Below, in pieces: positions 17,493 to 26,006 of a stretch of DNA of 64,000 nucleotides (its first letter is position 1; each line of letters begins with the position of its first letter). The notes below the pieces were generated by a model. That model had not been told where the DNA came from. It ran no database searches and saw only the letters and a program-made list of their open reading frames with translations. The DNA is taken from NCBI GenBank assembly GCA_026398875.1, contig JAPLSB010000016.1:1-64000 (forward strand). The letters are read 5' to 3'. This DNA comes from Gammaproteobacteria bacterium. GTDB taxonomy: Bacteria; Pseudomonadota; Gammaproteobacteria; Nevskiales; Nevskiaceae. The position numbers and the translations under genes are program-made.

Positions 17493-18950
17493 TCAGGCGA
17501 ACACGTGGTGCTGCGGCTTGAAGCGGCTGGCGAGCCGCCGGTAGGTGAAGCTGAAGCCCGGGAACATCGCGATCACGTGGCCGGACTTCGACTGGTACCA
17601 GCTCTTGCAGCCGCCGGCCTTCCAGACCGTCTTCTCCATTTCCGAGTGGACCATTCGCGTGTAGTCGTCTTCGGCTTCGCGGCTGACTTCGATCGACTGC
17701 TTACCGCTGGACTGCAGCCGCTTGAGGCTGTCGATGATGTAGTTCATCTGCGATTCGATGACGAAGATCGCCGAGGTATGGCCGATGCCGGTGTTCGGGC
17801 CAGTGACCACGAACAGGTTCGGGAAGCCGGGAATCGCGGTGCCGAGATAGGCACGCGGGTATTCCTCCCAGACCTTGGCCAGGGTCACGCCGTTCTTGCC
17901 GATCACCGGATACGAGATCACGCCGTCGGTGGCGTCGTAGCCGGTGGAGTAGACGATCAGGTCCAGATCCAGTTGCGCGCCGCTGGCCGTGACGATGCCG
18001 CGCTCGTTGATCTCGGCGATGCCGTCGGTGCGGTCGTGCAGGCTGACATTCGGCCGCGACAGTGCCGGGTACAGCGTGCTCGACAGGATGATGCGCTTGC
18101 AGCCGATGGTGAAATCCGGCGTCAGCTTCTGGCGCAGCACCGGGTCCGGCACCTGCTTGGCGATGTGCTTCAGCGCGGCGCGCTGGGCGACCAGATTCAG
18201 CATCGTCTTCGAGTACTTGAAGCCAATGACGCGGGTTTCGAGGCCCCAGTAGATCGCCAGCCGCAGCAGCTTGTGCAGCCACTTCACGCTGAGCAGCTTG
18301 CGCTGGAACGGCGAGAACTTGCGGTCCGGACGCGGCAGCACCCAGTGCGGCGAGCGCTGGAACACATGCAGTGCGCCGACCTCGCTGGCAATCGCCGGAA
18401 TCACCTGTGCGGCACTGGCACCGCTGCCGATGATCGCCACGCGCTTGCCGCGGTAGTCGTAGGAATGGTCCCAGGCGTTGGTGTGGAAGCTCGTACCCTG
18501 GAACGTGTCGCGGCCCGGAAAGTTCGGGATCACCGGCGTGCTCAAGGGGCCGGAGGCGTTGATCAGGATCTGCGCTTCGAAATCACCGGCGCCATCGGTC
18601 TCGACGATCCAGCGCTTGCTGGCGTCATTCCAGCGCACCTGCCGGACATTGGCGGTGACCGTGGTCCGCTCGCGCAGGCCGTGCTTGTCGATCACTTCGT
18701 TGGTGTAGCGCTGCAGTTCTGCCTGCTCGGCAAACATCTGCGACCAGGCGTACGGCTCCGACGAGATCGAGTACAGCGGTGACTGCACGTCGACCGCAGC
18801 ACCCGGATAGCTGTTCTGGCACCAGGTGCCGCCCATGAACGAGCGACGCTCGAGGATGCGGAAGTCGCTGATGCCCTGTTCAAGCAGGCGCAGTGCGGCG
18901 CATTGCCCGCCAAAGCCGCTGCCGATGATCACGACCTTGTAGCTGTTCAT
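17493..18950 (-). CDS. Flavin-containing monooxygenase of Baeyer-Villiger type
   Basis: 485 aa. The ATG at 18950 is chosen because the FAD motif GSGFGG follows at residues 10-15; an upstream in-frame start at 19037 would run into the promoter. The NADPH Rossmann motif GSGASA is near residue 180. The Baeyer-Villiger fingerprint FxGxxxHxxxWD is read as FQGTSFHTNAWD. The family inserts oxygen next to a ketone carbonyl using NADPH and O2, or hydroxylates long-chain alkanes (AlmA-like relatives). It is the first gene of an operon with an SDR, a hydrolase and a DUF2505 protein, divergent from a TetR regulator. Confidence 0.88.
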   Translation of the reverse strand: MNSYKVVIIGSGFGGQCAALRLLEQGISDFRILERRSFMGGTWCQNSYPGAAVDVQSPLYSISSEPYAWSQMFAEQAELQRYTNEVIDKHGLRERTTVTANVRQVRWNDASKRWIVETDGAGDFEAQILINASGPLSTPVIPNFPGRDTFQGTSFHTNAWDHSYDYRGKRVAIIGSGASAAQVIPAIASEVGALHVFQRSPHWVLPRPDRKFSPFQRKLLSVKWLHKLLRLAIYWGLETRVIGFKYSKTMLNLVAQRAALKHIAKQVPDPVLRQKLTPDFTIGCKRIILSSTLYPALSRPNVSLHDRTDGIAEINERGIVTASGAQLDLDLIVYSTGYDATDGVISYPVIGKNGVTLAKVWEEYPRAYLGTAIPGFPNLFVVTGPNTGIGHTSAIFVIESQMNYIIDSLKRLQSSGKQSIEVSREAEDDYTRMVHSEMEKTVWKAGGCKSWYQSKSGHVIAMFPGFSFTYRRLASRFKPQHHVFA

Positions 18951-19008
18951 GCGCCTGTGCTGTCCCCGGGCCTTGCGGCCTTGCATTGATGTGATGACGA
19001 TGAACTTC

Positions 19009-19037
19009 ACTTTACATCTGAGGTTATGCGTCGTCAA
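19009..19037 (-). promoter_or_regulatory. Sigma-70-type promoter for the monooxygenase operon
   Basis: On the minus strand TTGACG (19037-19032) and TAAAGT (19014-19009) are separated by exactly 17 bp, and lie about 60 bp upstream of the ATG at 18950. The element falls within the 95-bp gap to the divergent TetR gene, so binding of that repressor would affect both promoters. Confidence 0.6.
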
Positions 19038-19045
19038 ATACAGAA

Positions 19046-19693
19046 ATGAGCAAGCGCAGCGCGGGGCAGCAGGGGCGGATGTATGGCGGCGAGAGCGCCG
19101 CCGACCGGCTGGCGCGCCAGCGTCAGCAGTTCATGGAGGCCGGACTGACACTGTTCGGCACGATCGGCTACCGCGCGACGACGGTGCGAATGCTGTGCCG
19201 ACAGGCGGGCCTGATCGATCGCTACTTCTACAAGAACTTCGTCGATACCGAAGATCTGCTGGCGGCGGTCTACAGCGATGCGATCGACGGCATTCAGGCA
19301 ACGGTGATCAAGGCGCTGATGCCGGAACTGCCGAGCGGCAATCCCGAGCGCATCGTCACGGCCGGTCTCGAGGCGTTCTTCACGGCGTTCGAGAATCCGC
19401 GCGTGGCGCGTATCTGCTGGCTGGAAGTGCTCGGCGTCAGCAGTCGCATCGATGCCTTGTACATCTCGCGAATCCAGCGCTTTGCCGATCTGCTGACCGA
19501 ACTGGCGCGCAGCCTGGTGCCGGACATGAAGCTGCATCCCGACGACATGCAGTTCACCGGCTTCGGGCTGGTCGGCGCCATCAGCCAGTCGGCGCTGCAA
19601 TGGCTGCTCAGCGATTACCGCGCCGAACGGCAGCACCTGGTTGCCGCCAACACCCGGCTGCTGCTCGGGGCAATGCAGATGCTGGGCAACTGA
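19046..19693 (+). CDS. TetR/AcrR family transcriptional regulator
   Basis: 215 aa. The N-terminal helix-turn-helix covers about residues 25-70: AGLTLFGTIGYRATTVRML then YFYKNF, the typical TetR recognition-helix end. The C-terminal ligand domain is alpha-helical. It is transcribed away from the flavin monooxygenase with 95 bp between starts, the usual arrangement for a local repressor responding to the pathway substrate. Its ATG overlaps no other gene and is 3 bp from an AGAA, a weak ribosome binding site. Confidence 0.87.
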   Translation: MSKRSAGQQGRMYGGESAADRLARQRQQFMEAGLTLFGTIGYRATTVRMLCRQAGLIDRYFYKNFVDTEDLLAAVYSDAIDGIQATVIKALMPELPSGNPERIVTAGLEAFFTAFENPRVARICWLEVLGVSSRIDALYISRIQRFADLLTELARSLVPDMKLHPDDMQFTGFGLVGAISQSALQWLLSDYRAERQHLVAANTRLLLGAMQMLGN

Positions 19694-19724
19694 TCGCAAC
19701 GCAGCGCCGGCCCCAGAAACGACA

Positions 19725-19752
19725 AAGCCCGCCGACTTGCGCCGGCGGGCTT
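19725..19752. terminator. Bidirectional terminator between tetR and acnB
   Basis: AAGCCCGCCG (19725-19734) pairs perfectly with CGGCGGGCTT (19743-19752) around an 8-nt loop. It separates two convergent genes and has A/T-containing stem ends on both sides. Confidence 0.65.
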
Positions 19753-19762
19753 CGTGACTTCG

Positions 19763-19780
19763 GCGCGATCTAGATCGCGC
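19763..19780. repeat. Perfect 18-bp palindrome
   Basis: GCGCGATCTAGATCGCGC is perfectly self-complementary and lies 10 bp after the terminator hairpin and 8 bp before the acnB stop. It can form a second hairpin or be a protein-binding site. Confidence 0.6.
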
Positions 19781-19787
19781 GTTCAGT

Positions 19788-22373
19788 TCAGGCGGTGGTG
19801 GCCGTCTCGATGTACTCGTCGATCGTGTTGAAGTTCAGGTACTGGTAGATCTGATCCGAGTTCTTCGTGACGATGCCCATCTCGGCCAGGTACTCGGCCG
19901 GGGTCGGCAGCTTGCCCATCTTCGATGCGATCGCCGCCAGTTCCGCCGAGCCCAGATACACGTTGGTGTTCTTGCCGAGGCGGTTCGGGAAGTTGCGCGT
20001 CGAGGTCGAGATCGCCGTCGAGCCTTCCTTGATCTGCGCCTGGTTACCCATGCACAGGCTGCAGCCCGGCATTTCGGTGCGCGCACCGGCCGTGCCGAAG
20101 GTGTTGTAGACGCCTTCCTGCGTCAGCTTGGCGGCATCCATCTTGGTCGGCGGGGCCACCCACAGACGCGTCGGGATGTCCTTCTTGCCTTCCAGCAGCT
20201 TGCCGGCGGCACGGAAGTGACCGATGTTGGTCATGCACGAGCCGATGAACACTTCATCGATCTTGGCACCGGCGACTTCGGACAGGAACTTCGCGTCATC
20301 CGGGTCGTTCGGGCAGCAGACGATCGGCTCCTTGATGTCGGCCAGGTCGATCTCGATGACCGCAGCGTACTCGGCGTCCTTGTCGGCTTCGAGCAGGCTC
20401 GGCTTGGCCAGCCACTCTTCCATCTTCTTGATGCGCCGCTCCAGCGTGCGGGCGTCCTGATAGCCGTTGGCGATCATGTTCTTCATCAGGAAGATGTTCG
20501 AGTTCATGTACTCGATCACCGGGGCCTGATTGAGCTTGATCGTGCAGCCGGCGGCCGAACGCTCGGCCGAGGCGTCGGACAGCTCGAACGCCTGTTCGAC
20601 CTTGAGATCCGGCAGACCTTCGATTTCCAGGATGCGGCCCGAGAAGATGTTCTTCTTGCCGGCCTTGGCGACGGTCAGCAGACCGGCCTTGATCGCGTAC
20701 AGCGGGATCGCGTGGACGAGGTCACGCAGGGTGACGCCCGGCTGCATGCTGCCCTTGAAGCGCACCAGCACCGATTCCGGCATGTCCAGCGGCATCACGC
20801 CGGTGGCGGCACCGAAGGCCACCAGGCCCGAACCAGCCGGGAACGAGATGCCGATCGGGAAGCGGGTGTGCGAGTCGCCGCCGGTGCCGACGGTGTCCGG
20901 CAGCAGCAGGCGGTTCAGCCACGAGTGGATGACGCCGTCGCCCGGGCGCAGTGCAACGCCGCCGCGGTTGGAGATGAAGGCCGGCAGGTCGCGATGGGTC
21001 TTGACGTCGACCGGCTTCGGGTAGGCGGCGGTGTGGCAGAACGACTGCATCACCAGATCGGCCGAGAAGCCGAGGCAGGCGAGGTCCTTCAGCTCGTCGC
21101 GGGTCATCGGGCCGGTGGTGTCCTGGCTGCCGACCGTGGTCATCTTCGGTTCGCAGTAGGTGCCCGGACGCACGCCCTGGCCTTCGGCCAGGCCAACCGC
21201 GCGGCCGACCATCTTCTGCGCCAGCGTGAAGCCGGCCTTGGTTGCGGTCGGGGCGGCCGGCAGGCGGAACAGCGTGGAGGCCGGCAGGCCGAGGAATTCG
21301 CGAGCCTTGGCGGTCAGGCTGCGGCCGATGATCAGATTGATGCGGCCACCGGCGCGCACTTCATCGAGCAGCACCTGGCTCTTCAGTTCGAAGTTCGCGG
21401 CAACCGTGCCGTTCTTTTCGATCTTGCCGTCGTACGGGTAGATGTCGATGACATCGCCCATCTCGAACTTCGAGACATCGACTTCGATCGGCAGACTGCC
21501 TGAGTCTTCCTGCGTGTTGAAGAAGATCGGCGCGATCTTGCCGCCGAGCGTCACGCCGCCGAAACGCTTGTTCGGCACGAACGGGATGTCCTCGCCGGTG
21601 GCCCAGATCACCGAGTTGGTGGCCGACTTGCGGGACGAACCGGTGCCGACGACATCGCCGACGTAGGCGACCAGATGGCCCTTCTGCTTCAGGTCGTCGA
21701 TGAACTTCATCGGACCGCGCTTGCCGTCTTCCTCGGGCACGAAGGCCGCGTCGGAGCGCGTGTTCTTCAGCATCGCGAGGTAGTGCAGCGGGATGTCCGG
21801 GCGGCTCCAGGCGTCCGGTGCCGGCGACAGGTCGTCGGTGTTGGTTTCGCCGGGCACCTTGAACACGGTGACGGTGATCTTCTTCGCCACTTCCGGGCGG
21901 CTGGTGAACCACTCGGCTTCGGCCCAGGACTGCATGACCGACTTGGCGTTGGCGTTGCCGCCCTTGGCCAGTTCGGCGACGTCATGGAAGAAATCGAACA
22001 TCAGCAGCGTCTTCTTCAGCGCTGCGGCAGCCGTGGCGCCGACTTCGGCATCGCCGAGCAGGTCGATCAGCGGCTTGACGTTGTAGCCGCCGACCATCGT
22101 GCCGAGCAGTTCGGTGGCCTTGGTGCGCGAGATCAGCTTGCAGGCCAGTTCGCCGTCGGCAACCACGGTCAGGAACGAGGCCTTGACCTTGGCGGCATCA
22201 TCGACGCCGGGCGGCACGCGATGGGTCAGCAGATCCACGAGGAAAGCTTCTTCGCCAGCCGGCGGGTTCTTGATCAGTTCGATCAGCTCGGCGGTCTGCT
22301 GGGCGGACAGCGGCAGCGGCGGGATACCGAGAGCAGCGCGCTCGGCAGTGTGTTGGCGATAGGCTTGCAACAT
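19788..22373 (-). CDS. acnB: Bifunctional aconitate hydratase 2 / 2-methylisocitrate dehydratase
   Basis: 861 aa from the ATG at 22373 (an upstream extension to 22502 is unlikely, as the family starts MLxxYRxHxxER). It has the AcnB-specific N-terminal HEAT-like domain, the swivel domain ([18 protein letters not shown]) before the catalytic domain, and [4Fe-4S] ligands in [12 protein letters not shown] and [10 protein letters not shown]. AcnB is the main TCA-cycle aconitase in gammaproteobacteria and can also act in the methylcitrate cycle. It is monocistronic. Confidence 0.96.
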   Translation of the reverse strand: MLQAYRQHTAERAALGIPPLPLSAQQTAELIELIKNPPAGEEAFLVDLLTHRVPPGVDDAAKVKASFLTVVADGELACKLISRTKATELLGTMVGGYNVKPLIDLLGDAEVGATAAAALKKTLLMFDFFHDVAELAKGGNANAKSVMQSWAEAEWFTSRPEVAKKITVTVFKVPGETNTDDLSPAPDAWSRPDIPLHYLAMLKNTRSDAAFVPEEDGKRGPMKFIDDLKQKGHLVAYVGDVVGTGSSRKSATNSVIWATGEDIPFVPNKRFGGVTLGGKIAPIFFNTQEDSGSLPIEVDVSKFEMGDVIDIYPYDGKIEKNGTVAANFELKSQVLLDEVRAGGRINLIIGRSLTAKAREFLGLPASTLFRLPAAPTATKAGFTLAQKMVGRAVGLAEGQGVRPGTYCEPKMTTVGSQDTTGPMTRDELKDLACLGFSADLVMQSFCHTAAYPKPVDVKTHRDLPAFISNRGGVALRPGDGVIHSWLNRLLLPDTVGTGGDSHTRFPIGISFPAGSGLVAFGAATGVMPLDMPESVLVRFKGSMQPGVTLRDLVHAIPLYAIKAGLLTVAKAGKKNIFSGRILEIEGLPDLKVEQAFELSDASAERSAAGCTIKLNQAPVIEYMNSNIFLMKNMIANGYQDARTLERRIKKMEEWLAKPSLLEADKDAEYAAVIEIDLADIKEPIVCCPNDPDDAKFLSEVAGAKIDEVFIGSCMTNIGHFRAAGKLLEGKKDIPTRLWVAPPTKMDAAKLTQEGVYNTFGTAGARTEMPGCSLCMGNQAQIKEGSTAISTSTRNFPNRLGKNTNVYLGSAELAAIASKMGKLPTPAEYLAEMGIVTKNSDQIYQYLNFNTIDEYIETATTA

Positions 22374-22622
22374 GGCGGCGAAGGTCCGTGTGGGAAGTCG
22401 GTGGACGAGGGCGGCGCAGCGCGCGGGCTCTCCCAACTTCGGTTCGCGGGGACGGCACGGACGATGCATCACGCGGCGCGGATTGTAGCATCCGGGTCGC
22501 ACGGTCGGCCCTCACGGGCACCGCTGCCGCTGCCAGGCGCTCGACTCCACGCCATCGCAATCTGTTGCTTCCATTCTGGTCGGCCCGCCGCTACGGGCGC
22601 TGCCGCCACTCGATCCCTCACC

Positions 22623-23948
22623 ATGCTCCGACCGTTGATCCGCTGCCGTTTTGGCCTGCTGCTGCCAGTGTTCCTGTTGCTGCTCGCCGCCTGCGGGACC
22701 GGCGCGTCGAGCAATGCCGGTGCCCCGGTGATCACCGCGTTCGCGGCCAGCCCGGACCGTGTCGAAGCCGGCCGCGAGGTGACGCTGAGCTGGCGCGTCA
22801 GCGGCGCCGATCGCCTGCTGCTGCTGCCGGGCAACATCGACGTCACCGGCGCGCGCGAGATCACGATGCCGGTCACCGACAACGGCAGCTTCGCGCTGGT
22901 CGCGTCGAACTCGCGCGGCAGCCGCACCGCGGTGACCACCGTCCAGCTGCATGACTGGCGCGCGCTCGACGACACGCTGGACAGCGCCCGCGCAGTCGGC
23001 ACGATCAGCGGTGCCAGTTTCTTGCTGGTCGATCGCATCGGCACGCTGCATGAGCATTCGGTCGGCAACATCGCGCTGGCGCAGAAGGTGCCGCTGGCCT
23101 CGGCCAGCAAGCTGCCGACGGTGATGGCGATCCTGACGCTGGTCGACAGCGGCGAGCTCGACCTTGATCGTCCGGTGGCCGATTACCTCGCGCGCGACCG
23201 TGACTTCGTCTGGCCGCCGGACAAGGCCGCGATCACCACGCGGATGCTGCTGGCACACACGGCGGGGCTGGTCGGCTTGGGCGACACGCAGCCGGACTGC
23301 CTGCTGCTGGAACGGCTGGTGACGCTGCGCGACTGCGCGCAGGCGATTGCCCGCACGACGCTGGTTGCCGCGCCCGGCACTGCCTTCAACTACGGCGGCG
23401 CCGACATGCAGGTGGCGGCCTACATCGCAAGCCTGCTGTCCGGCCGCAACTGGCATGCATTCTTCGCCAGCCGCATCAGCGGGCCGTTGGGCATCCGCAT
23501 GCAGTTCGACTACGGTGACGCCGGCCAGATCAGCAATCCGAGAGTCGCCGGCGGCGCCTCGGCCAGTGCTCCGGCCTATGCGCGCCTGTTGCAGGTGCTG
23601 CTCGACGATGGGCTGTTCGACGGCCAGCGGGTGCTGTCGTCGGCAATGGTCAACGAGATTCTCAGCGACCAGACACGCGGCCTGCCGGTGCTGTTCGAGC
23701 CGTTCCCCGATGGCCGCGAGGCCGATTACCCGGCCTACGGGCTCGGCGTGTTCCTGTCTGCAGCGCGGCTGCATCGCGGCAGCCCCGGCCCGGAGTACAG
23801 CGACCCGGGCCTGTTCGGCGCCACGCCGTGGATCGATCGCGGGCTCGGCTACGGCGGCGTGCTGCTGATCGAGAACACGACCAATGTCGGCCTTGATCTT
23901 TGGGACGCGCTGCGCCCGTCGATCATCCGCCAGCTGACGGGTCGCTGA
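22623..23948 (+). CDS. Serine hydrolase (beta-lactamase/class C-like) lipoprotein
   Basis: 441 aa from the ATG at 22623, which begins a lipoprotein signal with lipobox LLAAC (Cys about residue 24). Residues about 30-115 form an Ig-like domain (ITAFAASPDRVEAGREVTLSWRV). The catalytic domain has the SxxK motif as SASK; the usual YxN position reads FNYGG, so the Asn is replaced. Such proteins are esterases or peptidases in the envelope rather than true beta-lactamases. It is divergent from acnB and meets the SDR gene tail to tail. Confidence 0.82.
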   Translation: MLRPLIRCRFGLLLPVFLLLLAACGTGASSNAGAPVITAFAASPDRVEAGREVTLSWRVSGADRLLLLPGNIDVTGAREITMPVTDNGSFALVASNSRGSRTAVTTVQLHDWRALDDTLDSARAVGTISGASFLLVDRIGTLHEHSVGNIALAQKVPLASASKLPTVMAILTLVDSGELDLDRPVADYLARDRDFVWPPDKAAITTRMLLAHTAGLVGLGDTQPDCLLLERLVTLRDCAQAIARTTLVAAPGTAFNYGGADMQVAAYIASLLSGRNWHAFFASRISGPLGIRMQFDYGDAGQISNPRVAGGASASAPAYARLLQVLLDDGLFDGQRVLSSAMVNEILSDQTRGLPVLFEPFPDGREADYPAYGLGVFLSAARLHRGSPGPEYSDPGLFGATPWIDRGLGYGGVLLIENTTNVGLDLWDALRPSIIRQLTGR

Positions 23949-23955
23949 CTGGCCG

Positions 23956-24693
23956 CTAGAGCTTCAGCCGGCGGAAGATCGCTTCCGGGATGTTGCGGAT
24001 GATCTGCATGATCGGCCACCAGAACCACGGCGTGTACAGCACCGGCGTGCCGCGCTGGATCGCGCCGACGATCGCCTTGGCGACCGTGGCCGGCGTCGCC
24101 CACAGCGGGCCCTTGCGAAACGCGGCGGTCATCGGCGTGTCGACAAAGCCGGGCTTGATCGTCAGCACGTGGACGCCTTTCGAGTGCAGGCGCTGGCGCA
24201 GGCCGCTGGTGAACGCGCTGACGGCCGCCTTGGCGGCGCCGTAGACGTAGTTCGACTGGCGGCCGCGATCGCCGGCCACCGACGAGATCACCGCGATGCA
24301 GCCGTGGCCCTGTGCCTCGAAGCGGTTGCCGAGTTCGGTGCACAGCGCCATGTGGCTCAGCGCGTTGACCTGCAGTTCGTCGAGCAGCACCTCGATGCTG
24401 GCCTGCGCGGCCGGCTGATCGCTGAGCGTGCCGTGCGCGATCAGCGCCGTGTCGAGGCCGCCGAGGCACTGCGTGGCGGCATCGACCAACTGCGGGTAGC
24501 GCGTCAGCTCGCGGGCATCCATCAGGTGGGTATCGACCTGTACCGCACCGCGCAGCCGCAGGTCATCGGCGATCGCCGCCAGCCGGTCGGCATTGCGGCC
24601 GACCAGGAACAGCGCAGCACCGCGTGCCGCGAACTCGCGGGCGGTGGCTTCGGCAATCGCCGAGGTCGCGCCCATGATCAGGATTCGTCTCAT
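23956..24693 (-). CDS. SDR oxidoreductase, DprE2-like decaprenylphosphoryl-ribose epimerase subunit
   Basis: 245 aa from the ATG at 24693. NAD-binding motif is GATSAIA, with catalytic Ser in VISSVAGDRGR and YGAAK; the C-terminus has the WP.M.IIR helix found in DprE2 homologues. With the FAD protein encoded just upstream (4-bp overlap), DprE2 reduces 2-keto-arabinofuranosyl phosphoryl polyprenol to the arabinose form. Assignment rests on sequence features and on the adjacent DprE1- and UbiA-like genes. Confidence 0.82.
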   Translation of the reverse strand: MRRILIMGATSAIAEATAREFAARGAALFLVGRNADRLAAIADDLRLRGAVQVDTHLMDARELTRYPQLVDAATQCLGGLDTALIAHGTLSDQPAAQASIEVLLDELQVNALSHMALCTELGNRFEAQGHGCIAVISSVAGDRGRQSNYVYGAAKAAVSAFTSGLRQRLHSKGVHVLTIKPGFVDTPMTAAFRKGPLWATPATVAKAIVGAIQRGTPVLYTPWFWWPIMQIIRNIPEAIFRRLKL

Positions 24694-26006
24694 TGCGTCG
24701 TGCTGCCGGTGACACGCCGCCAGAACGACGACGTGAATTTCGGATCGACATGGCGGGCAAACGCCTGCCACTGCGGGAAGTACTGCTGGAACGCGGCGGC
24801 CGACATCCGCGCGTCCTTGGCGGGATAGACCGCGCCGCCGGCGGACCGCGTCAGCGCATCGAGCGCGTCGAGCAGCGCGAGCGTGCGCGCGCCGCGGTTC
24901 GGGAAATCCACTGCCAGGGTCACGCCCGGTCTCGGGAACGACAGCAGGCCACGGGCAGCGTGGTCGCCGAAGGTTTTCAGCACCACCAGGAACGAGCCGA
25001 GGCCGGATGCGGCGATCCGCTGCAGCATCTCGGTCAGTACCCGCTCTGCATCGGCCTGCGGCACCACGCACTGGTACTGGTAGAAGCCTTGCGGGCCGTA
25101 CATCCGGTTCCAGTCACCGATCGCGTCGAGCGGGTAGAAGTACGGCCGGTAGTGCCACAAGGCATCGCGGGCCGCTGCTGCCGGCCGGTGGAAGTACAGC
25201 GTGTTGAACAGCCGCAGGCTCAGGCCATTGACTGCCGACAGCGGTGGCGTGAACGGCAGGCGCAGGCTGCCGCGGGGCGCTGGCGGCGCGGCACCCGCTG
25301 CCGGCGCTGGCGCGTGATTGGCGCGCATGAAGATGCCGCGCCCGAGCCGGCGACCGGCTGCCGAGCAATCGAGCCAGGCCACCGTGTACTCCCAGTCGCG
25401 CTCGGATGCGGCGGCGATCGCGATGTACTCGGCAAGGCTGCCGAAGCGCTGGCTGTCGCCTCGGAGCCACGGCCCGGCGACGCGCTTCAGCTGCAGCCGG
25501 GCGCGGCGGATCAAGCCGGTCAGGCCAAGGCCGCCAATGGTGGCGGCGAACCATTCCGGATTCTCGGTCGGCGAGCACGGCAGCACCGTGCCATCCGAGC
25601 GCAACAGCTCGAACCCGAGCACGTGGTGGCCGAAGCTGCCGGCGCGATGATGGTTCTTGCCGTGCACGTCATTGGCGATCGCGCCGCCCACGGTCACCGC
25701 GCGGGTGCCCGGCGTCACGCTCAGGAACCAGCCGTTCGGCAGCGCCAGATCGATGATCGCGCTGAGCAGCACGCCGGCTTCGACATCGATCACGCCGGTG
25801 GCCGGGTCGAAGGCGATGTAGCGATCAAGCGCGCGCGCATCCAGCAGCACGCCGCCGTCGTTGCGGCAGGAATCGCCGTAGCTGCGGCCATTGCCCCACG
25901 GCAGCATCGATGGCAGGTCGGGCAGCGCGTCATGGCGGCTGCGCACCGGCAGCAGCTGCTGCGCAGCACCCGGCAGTCGGCCCCAGGACACGCCGTGGCC
26001 GCGCAT
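24690..26006 (-). CDS. FAD-linked oxidoreductase, DprE1-like
   Basis: 438 aa from the ATG at 26006, which overlaps the UbiA stop (TGATG). The VAO-type FAD domain shows GNGRSYGDS, the GVLLSAIID segment and TVGGAIANDVHGKN, all characteristic of DprE1 and D-arabinono-lactone oxidase relatives. The C-terminal substrate domain includes YQYQCVVP and FLVVLKTFGD, also DprE1-like. The enzyme oxidises polyprenylphosphoryl-ribose at C2; DprE2 then reduces it to arabinose. A role in glycan arabinosylation is inferred, as the arabinosyltransferase is not in this window. Confidence 0.86.
   Translation of the reverse strand: MRGHGVSWGRLPGAAQQLLPVRSRHDALPDLPSMLPWGNGRSYGDSCRNDGGVLLDARALDRYIAFDPATGVIDVEAGVLLSAIIDLALPNGWFLSVTPGTRAVTVGGAIANDVHGKNHHRAGSFGHHVLGFELLRSDGTVLPCSPTENPEWFAATIGGLGLTGLIRRARLQLKRVAGPWLRGDSQRFGSLAEYIAIAAASERDWEYTVAWLDCSAAGRRLGRGIFMRANHAPAPAAGAAPPAPRGSLRLPFTPPLSAVNGLSLRLFNTLYFHRPAAAARDALWHYRPYFYPLDAIGDWNRMYGPQGFYQYQCVVPQADAERVLTEMLQRIAASGLGSFLVVLKTFGDHAARGLLSFPRPGVTLAVDFPNRGARTLALLDALDALTRSAGGAVYPAKDARMSAAAFQQYFPQWQAFARHVDPKFTSSFWRRVTGSTTQ

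Noticed and set aside
22623-23948. Annotation as a true beta-lactamase
   Set aside because: The second catalytic motif is not YxN, and the Ig-like domain and lipobox suggest an envelope esterase or peptidase instead.
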